Assembly (NCBI GenBank): GCA_017513125.1 | Contig: JAFWDI010000006.1 | Location: 1 to 64,000, forward strand | DNA from: Lachnospiraceae bacterium | GTDB lineage: Bacteria; Bacillota; Clostridia; Lachnospirales; Lachnospiraceae | Length of the DNA stretch: 64,000 nt | Direction of reading: 5' to 3' | Part shown: piece after piece, positions 45,332 through 53,445 of the stretch | How positions within the stretch are numbered: the first letter of the stretch is position 1 | Layout of the letters: each line of letters opens with the position of its first letter | Made by a program: the position numbers and the translations under genes | The notes under the pieces: generated by a model | Databases searched by the model: none | What the model was told of the DNA's origin: nothing | Seen by the model: the letters and a program-made list of their open reading frames with translations, nothing else

Positions 45332-47185
45332 ATGATCAGAGGCGAACACATCCGCTATTCCTATAAGGAGTACGACGACGAAGGCCGGGTATCCGGCTCC
45401 TTCCCCGCGCTCCGAAACGTGAACGTCCGGGTGACCCCGGGCGAATTCGTGGCCATTCTGGGCCCGAACGGCTCCGGCAAGTCGACGCTGGCGCGGCACA
45501 TGAACGCGCTTCTGCTTCCGGACGAAGGGACCATGTACGTGGGCGGGCTCGACACGCGTCCCGCGGAAAATCTGCTCGAGGTGCGCCGTACCGCCGGCAT
45601 GGTCTTCCAGAATCCCGATAACCAGATCGTGGCGGGCATCGTCGAGGAAGACGTGGCTTTCGGGCCCGAGAACCTCGGCGTTCCGACGGAGGAGATCCGC
45701 GAGCGGGTCGACCGGTCTCTCGAGGCGGTCTCGATGACCGAGTTCCGCGAGAAGTCCCCGAACCGGCTCTCCGGCGGCCAGAAGCAGCGCGTCGCGATCG
45801 CCGGCGTGCTGGCCATGAAGCCCGGCTGCATCGTGATGGACGAGCCCACGGCCATGCTGGATCCGGCCGGCCGCAAGGAGATCCTCGCGACGATCCGGCA
45901 GCTGCACGCGGAGGGCATCTCGATCATCCTGATCACACATCATATGGAAGAAGCGCTCGCGGCGGACCGCGTGATCGTCGTCAGCGAAGGGCGCATCGTC
46001 ATGGACGGAACACCGGCCGAGGTGTTCACGCAGGTCGACCGCGTGAAGGAGCTGCGGCTGGACGTGCCGCCGGCGGCGGAGCTCGCGCATGAGCTACGGC
46101 TGGCAGGCGCGGCATTGCCCGAGAGGGTGCTGACGAACGAAGCGGCGGCGGAGGCTCTGGCTTCCGCGGTGAAGGCTTCGAAGGGTTCCTCGGCGGAATC
46201 ACCCGCGGCGGAAGCGCCTGCGGCGGCAAACGCGGCGGCAGCGGCCGGCGCGGCGGAAACGGCCGAAGCGCCGCAGCCCGATCATAAGAAGACGCTCCGT
46301 GCGGAGCACCTGACCTTTAAATATCATCCCGACACCCCGATGGAGACCGTCGCGCTGGACGACGTAAGCGTCGAGATCGGCGAGGGAGAGTTCGTGGGCA
46401 TCATCGGCCACACGGGCTCCGGAAAGTCGACGCTGATCCAGCACCTGAACGGGCTGATCCGTCCCACGTCGGGCGACCTGCTCTTCTGCGGCGAGAGCAT
46501 CTATCAGAAGGGTTATTCGCTGAAGGACCTGCGCGGGCAGGTCGGACTCGTCTTCCAGTACCCCGAGCATCAGCTGTTCATGGAGACGGTCCTGGAGGAC
46601 GTCTGCTTCGGGCCGAAGAACCTGGGCCTCTCCGACGAGGAAGCCGAAGCCCGGGCGCGTGAGGCGCTCGCGGCGGTCGGCATGGCCGAGGAAACGTTCG
46701 ACCGCTCGCCGTTCGATCTCTCCGGCGGACAGAAGCGCCGCGCAGCCATCGCCGGCGTACTGGCCATGCAGCCTTCGTTCCTGATCCTGGACGAGCCCAC
46801 GGCCGGACTGGATCCGGCGGGCCGCGACGAGATCCTGCACGAACTGCGGCGGCTCCACGACGAGAAAGGCACTACGATCATCCTCGTCTCTCACAGCATG
46901 GAAGATATGGCCGAGTACACGAAACGTCTGCTGGTCATGGATCACGGAAAACTCGTCTTCGACGCCAACACGCGGGAGGTCTTCTCCCACCGCGCCGAGC
47001 TCGAGGCGATCGGACTGGCGGTGCCGGAAGTGACGGTCATCGCCGAGCTGCTGCGCGAACGCGGCGTGGACGTTCCCGCGGACCTGCTGACGGTCCCGGA
47101 GGCGAAAGACGCTGTGCTGCGGGCGATGGGCATGGACCCGGCGCCGGACGGCGCAGTCATGGACGGAAAGGAGGCCGGCTTATGA
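45332..47185 (+). CDS. Fused ECF transporter ATPase (EcfA1-EcfA2)
   Basis: The 617-residue protein has two full CbiO-type ATPase domains joined by an Ala/Glu-rich linker (about residues 265-320). Domain 1 has GPNGSGKST, LSGGQKQR and CIVMDEPT. Domain 2 has GHTGSGKST, LSGGQKRR and FLILDEPT. In most Firmicutes these are two genes, ecfA1 and ecfA2. The pair powers vitamin uptake with EcfT and various S components. GGAGGGAAC lies before the ATG at 45332. The stop overlaps ecfT by ATGA. No S component is encoded in the window. Confidence 0.95.
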   Translation: MIRGEHIRYSYKEYDDEGRVSGSFPALRNVNVRVTPGEFVAILGPNGSGKSTLARHMNALLLPDEGTMYVGGLDTRPAENLLEVRRTAGMVFQNPDNQIVAGIVEEDVAFGPENLGVPTEEIRERVDRSLEAVSMTEFREKSPNRLSGGQKQRVAIAGVLAMKPGCIVMDEPTAMLDPAGRKEILATIRQLHAEGISIILITHHMEEALAADRVIVVSEGRIVMDGTPAEVFTQVDRVKELRLDVPPAAELAHELRLAGAALPERVLTNEAAAEALASAVKASKGSSAESPAAEAPAAANAAAAAGAAETAEAPQPDHKKTLRAEHLTFKYHPDTPMETVALDDVSVEIGEGEFVGIIGHTGSGKSTLIQHLNGLIRPTSGDLLFCGESIYQKGYSLKDLRGQVGLVFQYPEHQLFMETVLEDVCFGPKNLGLSDEEAEARAREALAAVGMAEETFDRSPFDLSGGQKRRAAIAGVLAMQPSFLILDEPTAGLDPAGRDEILHELRRLHDEKGTTIILVSHSMEDMAEYTKRLLVMDHGKLVFDANTREVFSHRAELEAIGLAVPEVTVIAELLRERGVDVPADLLTVPEAKDAVLRAMGMDPAPDGAVMDGKEAGL

Positions 47186-47979
47186 AAGAGATCACTCTGG
47201 GCCAGTACTATCCTTCCGGTTCGCTGATTCACCGCCTCGATCCGCGTGTGAAGCTTCTGGCGACGCTCATCTATATCGTCACGCTGTTCATCTGCCCGAA
47301 GTGGCAGGGCGTCTTTATCTCGGCCCTCTGGCTCGTGACGATCATCCGTATCTCGAAAGTGCCGTTCCTCTACATGGCGCGGCAGCTGAAAGTCGTCATC
47401 GTCGTGCTGATCATCGCCTCGGTCTTTAACCTGTTCCTGACCGACGGCGAAGCTCTGGTGCAGCTCGGCCGGTTTTCGATCACGAAGGAAGGCATCTGGC
47501 AGGCCTTCTTTATCGCGGTGCGCCTGATCATGCTGGTCATGGGCACCTCGCTGCTGACGTTCACCTCCACGCCGAACGAACTGACCGACGGCATGGAGAC
47601 CGGTCTGCGGTTCCTGAAAAAGATCCGCGTGCCGGTCCACGAGGTCGCCATGATGATGTCGATCGCGCTGCGGTTCATTCCGATCCTCGTCGAGGAGGCG
47701 GATAAGATCATGAAGGCGCAGAAGGCGCGCGGGGCGGACTTCGAGACCGGAAACATCTTCAGGAAAGCGAAAAACCTGATCCCGCTCCTGGTCCCGCTGT
47801 TCGTCGCGTCGTTCCGGCGCGCGGACGATCTCGCGCTCGCGATGGACGCCCGCTGCTACCACGGCGGCGAGGGGCGCACGAAGCTGCATCCTCTCGTCTA
47901 TACCCGCGCGGATAAGATCGCCTATGTGATCCTCTTCGCGTATCTGGCGGTGATCATCCTGATCCGGATCTTTCTGTGA
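47182..47979 (+). CDS. ecfT: ECF transporter transmembrane protein EcfT
   Basis: The 265-residue protein has five or so membrane helices. It carries the two cytoplasmic coupling motifs of the family: the first near IMKAQKARGADFETG and the second near ALAMDARCYHGGEGRT. Coupling helices with the Ala-Arg-Gly pattern bind the ATPases. It follows the fused ATPase and precedes truA, a common Firmicutes arrangement. Confidence 0.95.
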   Translation: MKEITLGQYYPSGSLIHRLDPRVKLLATLIYIVTLFICPKWQGVFISALWLVTIIRISKVPFLYMARQLKVVIVVLIIASVFNLFLTDGEALVQLGRFSITKEGIWQAFFIAVRLIMLVMGTSLLTFTSTPNELTDGMETGLRFLKKIRVPVHEVAMMMSIALRFIPILVEEADKIMKAQKARGADFETGNIFRKAKNLIPLLVPLFVASFRRADDLALAMDARCYHGGEGRTKLHPLVYTRADKIAYVILFAYLAVIILIRIFL

Positions 47980-47988
47980 CGGTGGTCT

Positions 47989-49119
47989 ATGAAACGTATT
48001 CTGCTCGACATTGCCTATGACGGCACGAACTACTGCGGCTGGCAGTTTCAGCCGAACGGAATCACCGTGGAGGAAGTCCTGAACCGCGAACTTTCCGCGC
48101 TGCTCTCCGAGGACGTCCATGTCATCGGGGCGAGCCGCACGGACTCCGGCGTCCACGCCTGGCAGAACTTCGCGGTGTTTGACACGGATACGCGCATTCC
48201 TCCCGAAAAGATCTGCTTCGCGCTGAACCAGCGGCTGCCGGAAGACATCTCCGTGCAGGCGTCGCGCGAGGTCGCGCCGAACTGGCATCCCCGGAAGATC
48301 AACAGCATAAAGACCTACGAGTACCGCATCCTGAACCGGCGCATTCCGTTCCCTCCGGCGCGGTTCGATGCGTATTTCATGTATCAGCCGCTGGACACGG
48401 AGAAGATGCGCGAAGCCGCCGCATACCTGGTCGGGGAGCACGACTTTAAGAGCTTCTGTTCGGTGACGACGCAGGCCGAAGAGACCATCCGCACCATCTT
48501 CAGCGCGGACGTGCTCTGCGAACCGTATCCGGCGAGGGACGACGCAGGCCGTCTCATCACGATCCGTCTGCGCGGAAACGGCTTCCTGACGCATATGGTA
48601 CGGATCATCGCGGGAACACTGATGAAGATCGGAACCGGACAGTATCCGCCCGAAAAGATAAGGGAAATGCTGGCCGCGCGGGACCGTTACGCGGCAGGGC
48701 CGAAAGCGCCCGCCAAAGGCCTGACGCTGGTCTCCTTCGAGGAAGTCTTCGGACTGCTGCCCGAGGAACATGTGGAAAGCCCGGACTGGGTATACACGAT
48801 CACGCGGGCGGGGGATTTCCCGCGGGCCGGCGAATACGCCTCGGCGCGCACCGGCGACGTCCTGCCCTGCGGCGCGTATGACGCGCGCATCCGCATCGAG
48901 CGGTCGGCCGACTGCTGTTTCGAACGAAACATTGCCCGCCTCGTCAAACACGCCTTCCAGGACCGCGCCGCGCGTGTGCTCGTGACAGATGACGCCGGGC
49001 GGCTGACCGAAGGCATCATCGGCGATTACTCATTTAAAAAAGCCGGCGCAGAGGCCGGCTCTTCAGCGATCATATTCGAGGCGGAGGATCTGCATCCGCG
49101 CGGTCAGACCGCTCCGTAA
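47989..49119 (+). CDS. truA: tRNA pseudouridine synthase TruA with C-terminal extension
   Basis: The first 260 residues are a normal TruA, which makes pseudouridine at tRNA positions 38-40. The catalytic Asp is in GASRTDSGVHAWQ, and FLTHMVRIIAGTLMKIG and APAKGLTLVSFE are present. The frame continues for about 115 further residues (from VESPDWVYTITRAGDFPRAG) with no family that I recognise. The end overlaps the convergent gene by 16 bases and contains its terminator (49036-49060). Whether the extension is a real domain is unproven, but codon use and periodicity look normal. Confidence 0.9.
   Translation: MKRILLDIAYDGTNYCGWQFQPNGITVEEVLNRELSALLSEDVHVIGASRTDSGVHAWQNFAVFDTDTRIPPEKICFALNQRLPEDISVQASREVAPNWHPRKINSIKTYEYRILNRRIPFPPARFDAYFMYQPLDTEKMREAAAYLVGEHDFKSFCSVTTQAEETIRTIFSADVLCEPYPARDDAGRLITIRLRGNGFLTHMVRIIAGTLMKIGTGQYPPEKIREMLAARDRYAAGPKAPAKGLTLVSFEEVFGLLPEEHVESPDWVYTITRAGDFPRAGEYASARTGDVLPCGAYDARIRIERSADCCFERNIARLVKHAFQDRAARVLVTDDAGRLTEGIIGDYSFKKAGAEAGSSAIIFEAEDLHPRGQTAP
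49036..49060 (-). terminator. Intrinsic terminator of the convergent minus-strand gene, inside truA
   Basis: The minus strand reads AGCCGGC-CTCTGC-GCCGGCT followed by T residues. It serves the gene that ends at 49104 and lies within the coding sequence of truA. Confidence 0.75.
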
Positions 49120-49913
49120 CGCGGCCGGGCGAAAAACGCCGGCTCCCGCTCATGGAAGACGGACGTCACCGAGACGCCCGGCAGGCCCGCGTTCTTCCAC
49201 GGCGCACCGTCTCCCGAAAGTCCGGTGCTGTTGATCATCAGCCCGGTCTCCTCCGAAACGATGCCCACGTGGTTCACCTGCCGCTCTGCGGGGAAGCTCA
49301 TCTCCCCCTCCGTAAACTTTCCGGAAGACAGATAAAACGCCAGATCCCCGGGCTCCCGGCACGCAGGATCCGAGAAGCACGCGCCCTGTTCCAGGAAATA
49401 CCGCGCGAGCTGTTCCGACCGCCGTCCGCCGCCGGCAGCGCGGATCTCCTCCCGCAGCGTATCCATTCCGATCCCGAGCTCAGCAGCCTTCTTCAGGTCC
49501 AGCCCCTTCGGGCCCTCCAGATACGGGCGCCCGATCCGATCCGCGATTCCGATAAACTTCTCCGGAAGATCCGAAAAATCAAACAGTACCGAATACCCTT
49601 TATGCCCCGCATCCGCTCCGAAGCCGGGCCGTGCGCGCAGTCCTTCTGCCGTGCCGGAAGCATAGGGGCTCTCCTCATAGGGTATCCCGGCCAGCACCAG
49701 CACGATAAAGGTCGAACAGTCGATGAACCCGCGCCCGTCCGCGCCGCAGACGTCATATCCGGACAGGAACGTCCGGCTCCCGAAGGAGTAGACCAGACGG
49801 TCGGCGCGGTCCAGATAGGAGCGCGCGACACGCAGGACCTTCTCCGCCGCTTCGCGGTCATACGGCTGTTTCGGTGACGCGGGGATCTTCACATCATTCC
49901 TCTCTTCCGTCAT
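49104..49913 (-). CDS. NlpC/P60-like cysteine peptidase family protein
   Basis: The 269-residue protein has a central papain-like pattern: RGFIDCSTFIVLVLAGI with the probable nucleophile Cys, PGDLAFYLSSG, and NHVGIVSEETG with His. It recalls NlpC/P60 cell-wall peptidases, but there is no signal peptide, so the place of action is unclear. A GTG at 49892 has a better ribosome site (GAGAGG) than the ATG at 49913, which would overlap the 5'-nucleotidase remnant. The family call is moderate. Confidence 0.68.
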   Translation of the reverse strand: MTEERNDVKIPASPKQPYDREAAEKVLRVARSYLDRADRLVYSFGSRTFLSGYDVCGADGRGFIDCSTFIVLVLAGIPYEESPYASGTAEGLRARPGFGADAGHKGYSVLFDFSDLPEKFIGIADRIGRPYLEGPKGLDLKKAAELGIGMDTLREEIRAAGGGRRSEQLARYFLEQGACFSDPACREPGDLAFYLSSGKFTEGEMSFPAERQVNHVGIVSEETGLMINSTGLSGDGAPWKNAGLPGVSVTSVFHEREPAFFARPRYGAV

Positions 49914-50307
49914 GGATCACGATGCGGCCCTGCCCGTACGGATCCGCGTAATCGCCGCCGATCTCGCCGCCGAGAGTCACGGTGATATATTCGATGAGCA
50001 CCTGGTTATCCACACCGATCTGCTCCGCCAGCATCGTGCATCCGTCAAATGCCGTCATGCCGTCGCCGTGACCGGTCAGGAGATAATCCGAACCCGCGAC
50101 CGTATAGGTCCCCGCCGGATCCAGAGGCTCGCCGCCAACGAGAACATGGCTCACACGGCGCGCACCCTCAATGCCGCTCATCATGCCGTTTTCATCCTCG
50201 ACACACCCGCTCGCAATCGTCGCGTCCACCTCATAGCTCAGGCCGGACACCTGCAGGAAGCCGCCGAACTCGCCCGGGATCCCCTGCGCGCCCCACTCGA
50301 GCGCATC
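49894..50307 (-). pseudogene. Remnant of a 5'-nucleotidase/metallophosphatase C-terminal domain
   Basis: The minus strand from about 50307 encodes GGFLQVSGLSYEVD, then VGGEPLDPAGTYTVAGSDY and GHGDGMTAFDG, which are landmarks of the 5_nucleotid_C domain of UshA-like nucleotidases. The catalytic N-terminal part and any proper start are missing: directly upstream in the same frame are two stop codons that end the thioesterase gene. An internal ATG at 50250 could give 118 residues, but these would not fold as a full domain. I take it to be a deletion relic. Confidence 0.7.
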
Positions 50308-50313
50308 TCCTTA

Positions 50314-50703
50314 TTACTGCTCCGCTTTCGCCGCCGCTTTCCTGAGAAAGCGGTCATTATCCACGATAAATCTCTCGTGCGTCCCCTCGGCCACCGGTTC
50401 TTTTTCGTCGAACACGCGCACCGAGAACACCAGCCTGCGGCGGTCGACCTCCGTGAGTTCGGTCTCGCAGGTCACTTTCATGCCGACCGGGGTCGCGGCC
50501 AGGTGTGCGAGGTCCATCCGCGTGCCGACGGTTCCCTGGCCGGGTTCCAGTTCCCCCGCCACGCTGCGCCAGGCGCACTCTTCCGCGAGCGCGATCAATG
50601 CCGGCGTCGCGTACACCGGAAGCTCCCCGCTCCCGACGCGGGCCGCGGTCAGATCCTCCGTGACCGTGACGGTCTTCGTTCCCCGGATGCCCGCGCTCAG
50701 CAT
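50314..50703 (-). CDS. Thioesterase-family protein (FlK-like hotdog fold)
   Basis: The 129-residue protein has the hotdog-fold pattern of the fluoroacetyl-CoA thioesterase group: ELPVYATPALIALAEECAW near the N-terminus, GTVGTRMDLAHLAATPVGM, then the DRRRLVFSVRVFDE strand and THERFIVD. Such small proteins hydrolyse acyl-CoA or serve as house-cleaning thioesterases. The ATG at 50703 overlaps the upstream gene by 7 bases. The longer frame up to 50826 has low-complexity charged residues and is not supported. Confidence 0.82.
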   Translation of the reverse strand: MLSAGIRGTKTVTVTEDLTAARVGSGELPVYATPALIALAEECAWRSVAGELEPGQGTVGTRMDLAHLAATPVGMKVTCETELTEVDRRRLVFSVRVFDEKEPVAEGTHERFIVDNDRFLRKAAAKAEQ

Positions 50704-51026
50704 GATTCCGCCGCCTTTATCAGCTGGTCGATCACCTTCCGGCAGGCTTTCTTCGGGATGACGCCGGCGACCCCGTCGAGAGCCTGCTCCAGCATCTCCG
50801 CGCTGCCGAGGCCTACCATGATCCATCCCTGGATGGCCGCGGCGCCGACATTGTAATCGATCTTGATATACATCATGGCAGTCGCTACCCCGACGCCCTT
50901 CTTCCAGACGTTTTCACCCTCAAACATATAGGGATGGTAGCCGTTCTGCGCGAGAATGCCCTCGAAGCGGTTCTTCAGTTCCTGAAAACCGCAGGAGTAC
51001 GTTACCTCAAATACACTGCGCGACAT
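50697..51026 (-). CDS. Hypothetical protein
   Basis: I do not recognise this 109-residue protein. It begins MSRSVFEVTYSCGFQELKNR and has a central hydrophobic stretch (IQGWIMVGLGSAEML) with a C-terminal KKACRKVIDQLIKAAES helix. It may be a small alpha/beta protein. It lies 15 bases after a zinc-ribbon gene and overlaps the thioesterase gene, so the three are probably one transcript. Confidence 0.7.
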   Translation of the reverse strand: MSRSVFEVTYSCGFQELKNRFEGILAQNGYHPYMFEGENVWKKGVGVATAMMYIKIDYNVGAAAIQGWIMVGLGSAEMLEQALDGVAGVIPKKACRKVIDQLIKAAESC

Positions 51027-51041
51027 GTCGTGACCTCCCTT

Positions 51042-51386
51042 CTAATGCATGATCCGGGCGCCGCAGGCCTTGCAGAAGCGGGCCCCGCCGTCATTTTTCG
51101 TGCCGCACATGGCGCAGAAGACCGGCTTTGCGGCCTGCTCCGTCACGGGCTGCTGCACTGCGGGCTGTACCGGCTGCTGCAGAGGCTGCACCGGCTGTTG
51201 CGGAGGCTGCGCCGGCTGCACGGGTCTTTCATTCAGAACAAGCTGCCCCGCTCCTGCCGGCGCCTGTACCGCGGGCGGCACGTTCTCACCACACTGCGGA
51301 CAGACAGCCGCATCCGGCGTCAGGTTCAGTCCGCACCGCGGACACATGCGGTTCAGGGGCCGCTGCTTTATGACAAAAGTGTTCAT
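51042..51386 (-). CDS. Double zinc-ribbon protein with Pro/Gln repeat linker
   Basis: The 114-residue protein has two zinc ribbons of the CxxC...CxxC type: CPRCG..CPQCG at residues 15-34 and CAMCG..CKACG at the C-terminus. The linker is made of QPVQP-type repeats (about residues 55-85). It has no membrane segment. It may be an adaptor that binds a partner through the linker. The function is not known. Confidence 0.8.
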   Translation of the reverse strand: MNTFVIKQRPLNRMCPRCGLNLTPDAAVCPQCGENVPPAVQAPAGAGQLVLNERPVQPAQPPQQPVQPLQQPVQPAVQQPVTEQAAKPVFCAMCGTKNDGGARFCKACGARIMH

Positions 51387-51438
51387 GAATCATTCTCCTT
51401 TCACCGCAGATCTTCCCGACCTGCCTGCGCCGGCGGCT

Positions 51439-52377
51439 TCATCCCGCGAAATCGTACGCCTGCCGCTCGCCGCTGTACTTCACATAGGCGTCCTCATAGC
51501 CCGCGGCCCGCACTCCGGGCAATGCCGCGTCTGCCTCTTCCTCGGTCGCATAACAGCCGGCCGTGACGACGTACCAGGGCTCCGTATTCAGGTTGCTCCA
51601 GTCCGTGGTGTAAAACACCGCCGCGCCCGCGTACCCCTGCGACTGCAGCCGGCTCACCATATCGCGGCATTCGTCCGGATCATGCGACCCCAGGACCCAA
51701 ATGCCGTAGAACGGCTGCGACGCGGCAGTATCCGCGGCGGCCGGGGCGGCAGTCTCACCGGAGGAGCCGGCATTCTCCGGTCCGGCGGTCCCGCCCGGAG
51801 CGCTGCCGGTCACCAGAGAAAGATCAAACTCCGGGTTCGTCACATATGCTCCGGCATCCGCGATATCGCACAGATATAGATAATCCCGGTCGTCCCACCA
51901 TCCGTCCGGATAGTTCACCGTGATTCGGTCGTTCCGCAGGCGGAATGTATCGACCTGGTCACTGCCGTTCCCGAACGGTTCGGTCGCGGTCATCGCGTCT
52001 TCGTCCGCGATATCCCAGGCAAAAGAGCGCATCCCGAAATCTCCCGCGGCGGTCTCATATAGATACCACCCCGTGACGGTCTGACCGTCCGCGTTCAGGA
52101 CCGCGAAGATCTCGCCGGCGGGATCCCCGTCCAGCGCATAGATGCCGGGCCAGACAGCCACGGTGCGGGCGCCCGCCTCTGCCGTGCCGCTCCCGGTCGT
52201 TCCTTTTCCGGAATCCTGCGGATCCGCTGCGCGATCCGCGCTGTCCCGGGAGACTTCCGCATCGGAAGCTCTGCCCCGCGATACCGCCTCGCGGATCAGG
52301 CCGATCCCGCAGCCTGCGGTTCCGACGCATAAAACTGTGATCAGAGCGGCAGCCGCAAGCCGAATTCCTTTTTTCAT
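51439..52377 (-). CDS. Putative lipoprotein with C-terminal SPOR-like repeats
   Basis: The 312-residue protein has a hydrophobic signal (LAAAALITVLCVGTAGC) whose Cys22 could be lipidated, although Thr at -3 is unusual. A Ser/Asp/Gly-rich linker leads to a middle domain with WPGIYALDGDPAGEIFAVL. The C-terminal 85 residues (from FYGIWVLGSHDPDECRDMV) look like a SPOR-type fold with YGIWV and YVVTAGCYATEEEADAA. It is probably displayed on the outer face of the membrane. GGAGG precedes the ATG at 52377. Confidence 0.68.
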   Translation of the reverse strand: MKKGIRLAAAALITVLCVGTAGCGIGLIREAVSRGRASDAEVSRDSADRAADPQDSGKGTTGSGTAEAGARTVAVWPGIYALDGDPAGEIFAVLNADGQTVTGWYLYETAAGDFGMRSFAWDIADEDAMTATEPFGNGSDQVDTFRLRNDRITVNYPDGWWDDRDYLYLCDIADAGAYVTNPEFDLSLVTGSAPGGTAGPENAGSSGETAAPAAADTAASQPFYGIWVLGSHDPDECRDMVSRLQSQGYAGAAVFYTTDWSNLNTEPWYVVTAGCYATEEEADAALPGVRAAGYEDAYVKYSGERQAYDFAG

Positions 52378-52418
52378 GATGTCATACCTCCATTGCCGTT
52401 CATCCCGGGCGGCGCAGT

Positions 52419-52988
52419 CTACAGATCCGCCGCGCCCAGCTCCGTGTAGATCATTCCGTGCTTTCCCTGCGTCGAGCACATCAGCGAAATGCGCTCCGCA
52501 CGCATGGCCGCGCGCGGCACCCGGATCTCTCCCGGCCTGAAATACCGCCCGGTCGCCGCCCTGCGGATCAATGTCACGTGCGGCGAGAACTTCTTCCTGT
52601 CGTAAGGAATCCCTGCTTCCGCCAGTGCGTGCCGAAGCCTGCGCACCAGCGCCTTCAGCGCCGCGTTCTCCGCGAGCCCGGCCCACCAGAGATCCCCGAA
52701 GGCGCCGACGCCGTCGAGTTTCAGGGCGATGGGGCCGCAGTCATCCCCGCATCCCTCTTCCGGCGCCGCGGCGTCCGATCCGCACGCGGCACCGACGCCG
52801 ACTGCAGCATCCATGGCTTCGAGCACACGTTCCGGGTCCGAATACTCCCCGATGAACGCCAGGGTCAGGTGCAGGTTTTCCGAACGCGTGTAGTTTCCCC
52901 GTACGCCCTGCTGCCGGAAAGCCTCCTGCGCGGCGATGAGCGCGTTCTTCATTTCCCTGTCAAACTGTATCGCGATAAACAGTCTCAT
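52419..52988 (-). CDS. thpR: RNA 2',3'-cyclic phosphodiesterase (LigT/ThpR)
   Basis: The 189-residue protein has both HxT motifs of the 2H phosphoesterase family, in NLHLTLAFIG and FSPHVTLIRR. It opens RLFIAIQFD, as ThpR does. Enzymes of the family open 2',3'-cyclic phosphates of RNA ends. An insertion rich in Gly, Ala and Asp (about residues 66-85) separates the two halves. It lies 3 bases after the deoxyribosyltransferase gene. Confidence 0.9.
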   Translation of the reverse strand: MRLFIAIQFDREMKNALIAAQEAFRQQGVRGNYTRSENLHLTLAFIGEYSDPERVLEAMDAAVGVGAACGSDAAAPEEGCGDDCGPIALKLDGVGAFGDLWWAGLAENAALKALVRRLRHALAEAGIPYDRKKFSPHVTLIRRAATGRYFRPGEIRVPRAAMRAERISLMCSTQGKHGMIYTELGAADL

Positions 52989-52991
52989 ACG

Positions 52992-53417
52992 TCACAGCAT
53001 CGCTCCGTGATACTCACGTTCCGGCATCGCTTTGAAATCGTAGGTCTCCAGCTCTTCCAGGCGGATGTTCGCCCGGCAGCCGCAGTGCATCATGATATTC
53101 GCGTCCGCGTCCGGATCCGCGTGGACCAGCACGGCCGGTTTCCCGAGCGCGCAGGCATAGCCGCACTCCCAGGCAGTGCCGCTGTCGCTGTAATTCCCGT
53201 AGTACATCACCGCCATGGCGTCCGCCTCCGAAATGGCGGCGCGGTCCATCTCGAAGATCTTCCGCGCCCAAGCCGAAGAACCGGACTCCTCGTCCCGGAC
53301 CTCGTGGCGCATGGGGCTGAACACGTCGAACCCTCGCCCGGCCAGCACCCGCTCGGCGTACTCGATGTTTTTTATTTCCGTGTCGTTAAAAAAAGGACCC
53401 GCGAGATAGATCTTCAT
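52992..53417 (-). CDS. Nucleoside 2-deoxyribosyltransferase
   Basis: The 141-residue protein begins KIYLAGPFFND, the phosphate/base-binding start of the family. It has the catalytic Glu region DSGTAWECGYACALGKP and Asp in EMDRAAISEADA. These enzymes swap the base on deoxynucleosides, and related members hydrolyse deoxynucleotides. The length is as expected. It is followed by thpR. Confidence 0.9.
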   Translation of the reverse strand: MKIYLAGPFFNDTEIKNIEYAERVLAGRGFDVFSPMRHEVRDEESGSSAWARKIFEMDRAAISEADAMAVMYYGNYSDSGTAWECGYACALGKPAVLVHADPDADANIMMHCGCRANIRLEELETYDFKAMPEREYHGAML

Positions 53418-53445
53418 GCCGGTTCCTCCCGTCGATCTGATTATA

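Noticed and set aside
44941-46990. Long minus-strand frames opposite the ecfA gene and long plus-strand frames opposite most minus-strand genes
   Set aside because: They are compositionally biased shadows of real genes caused by high GC content; they lack ribosome sites and motifs.
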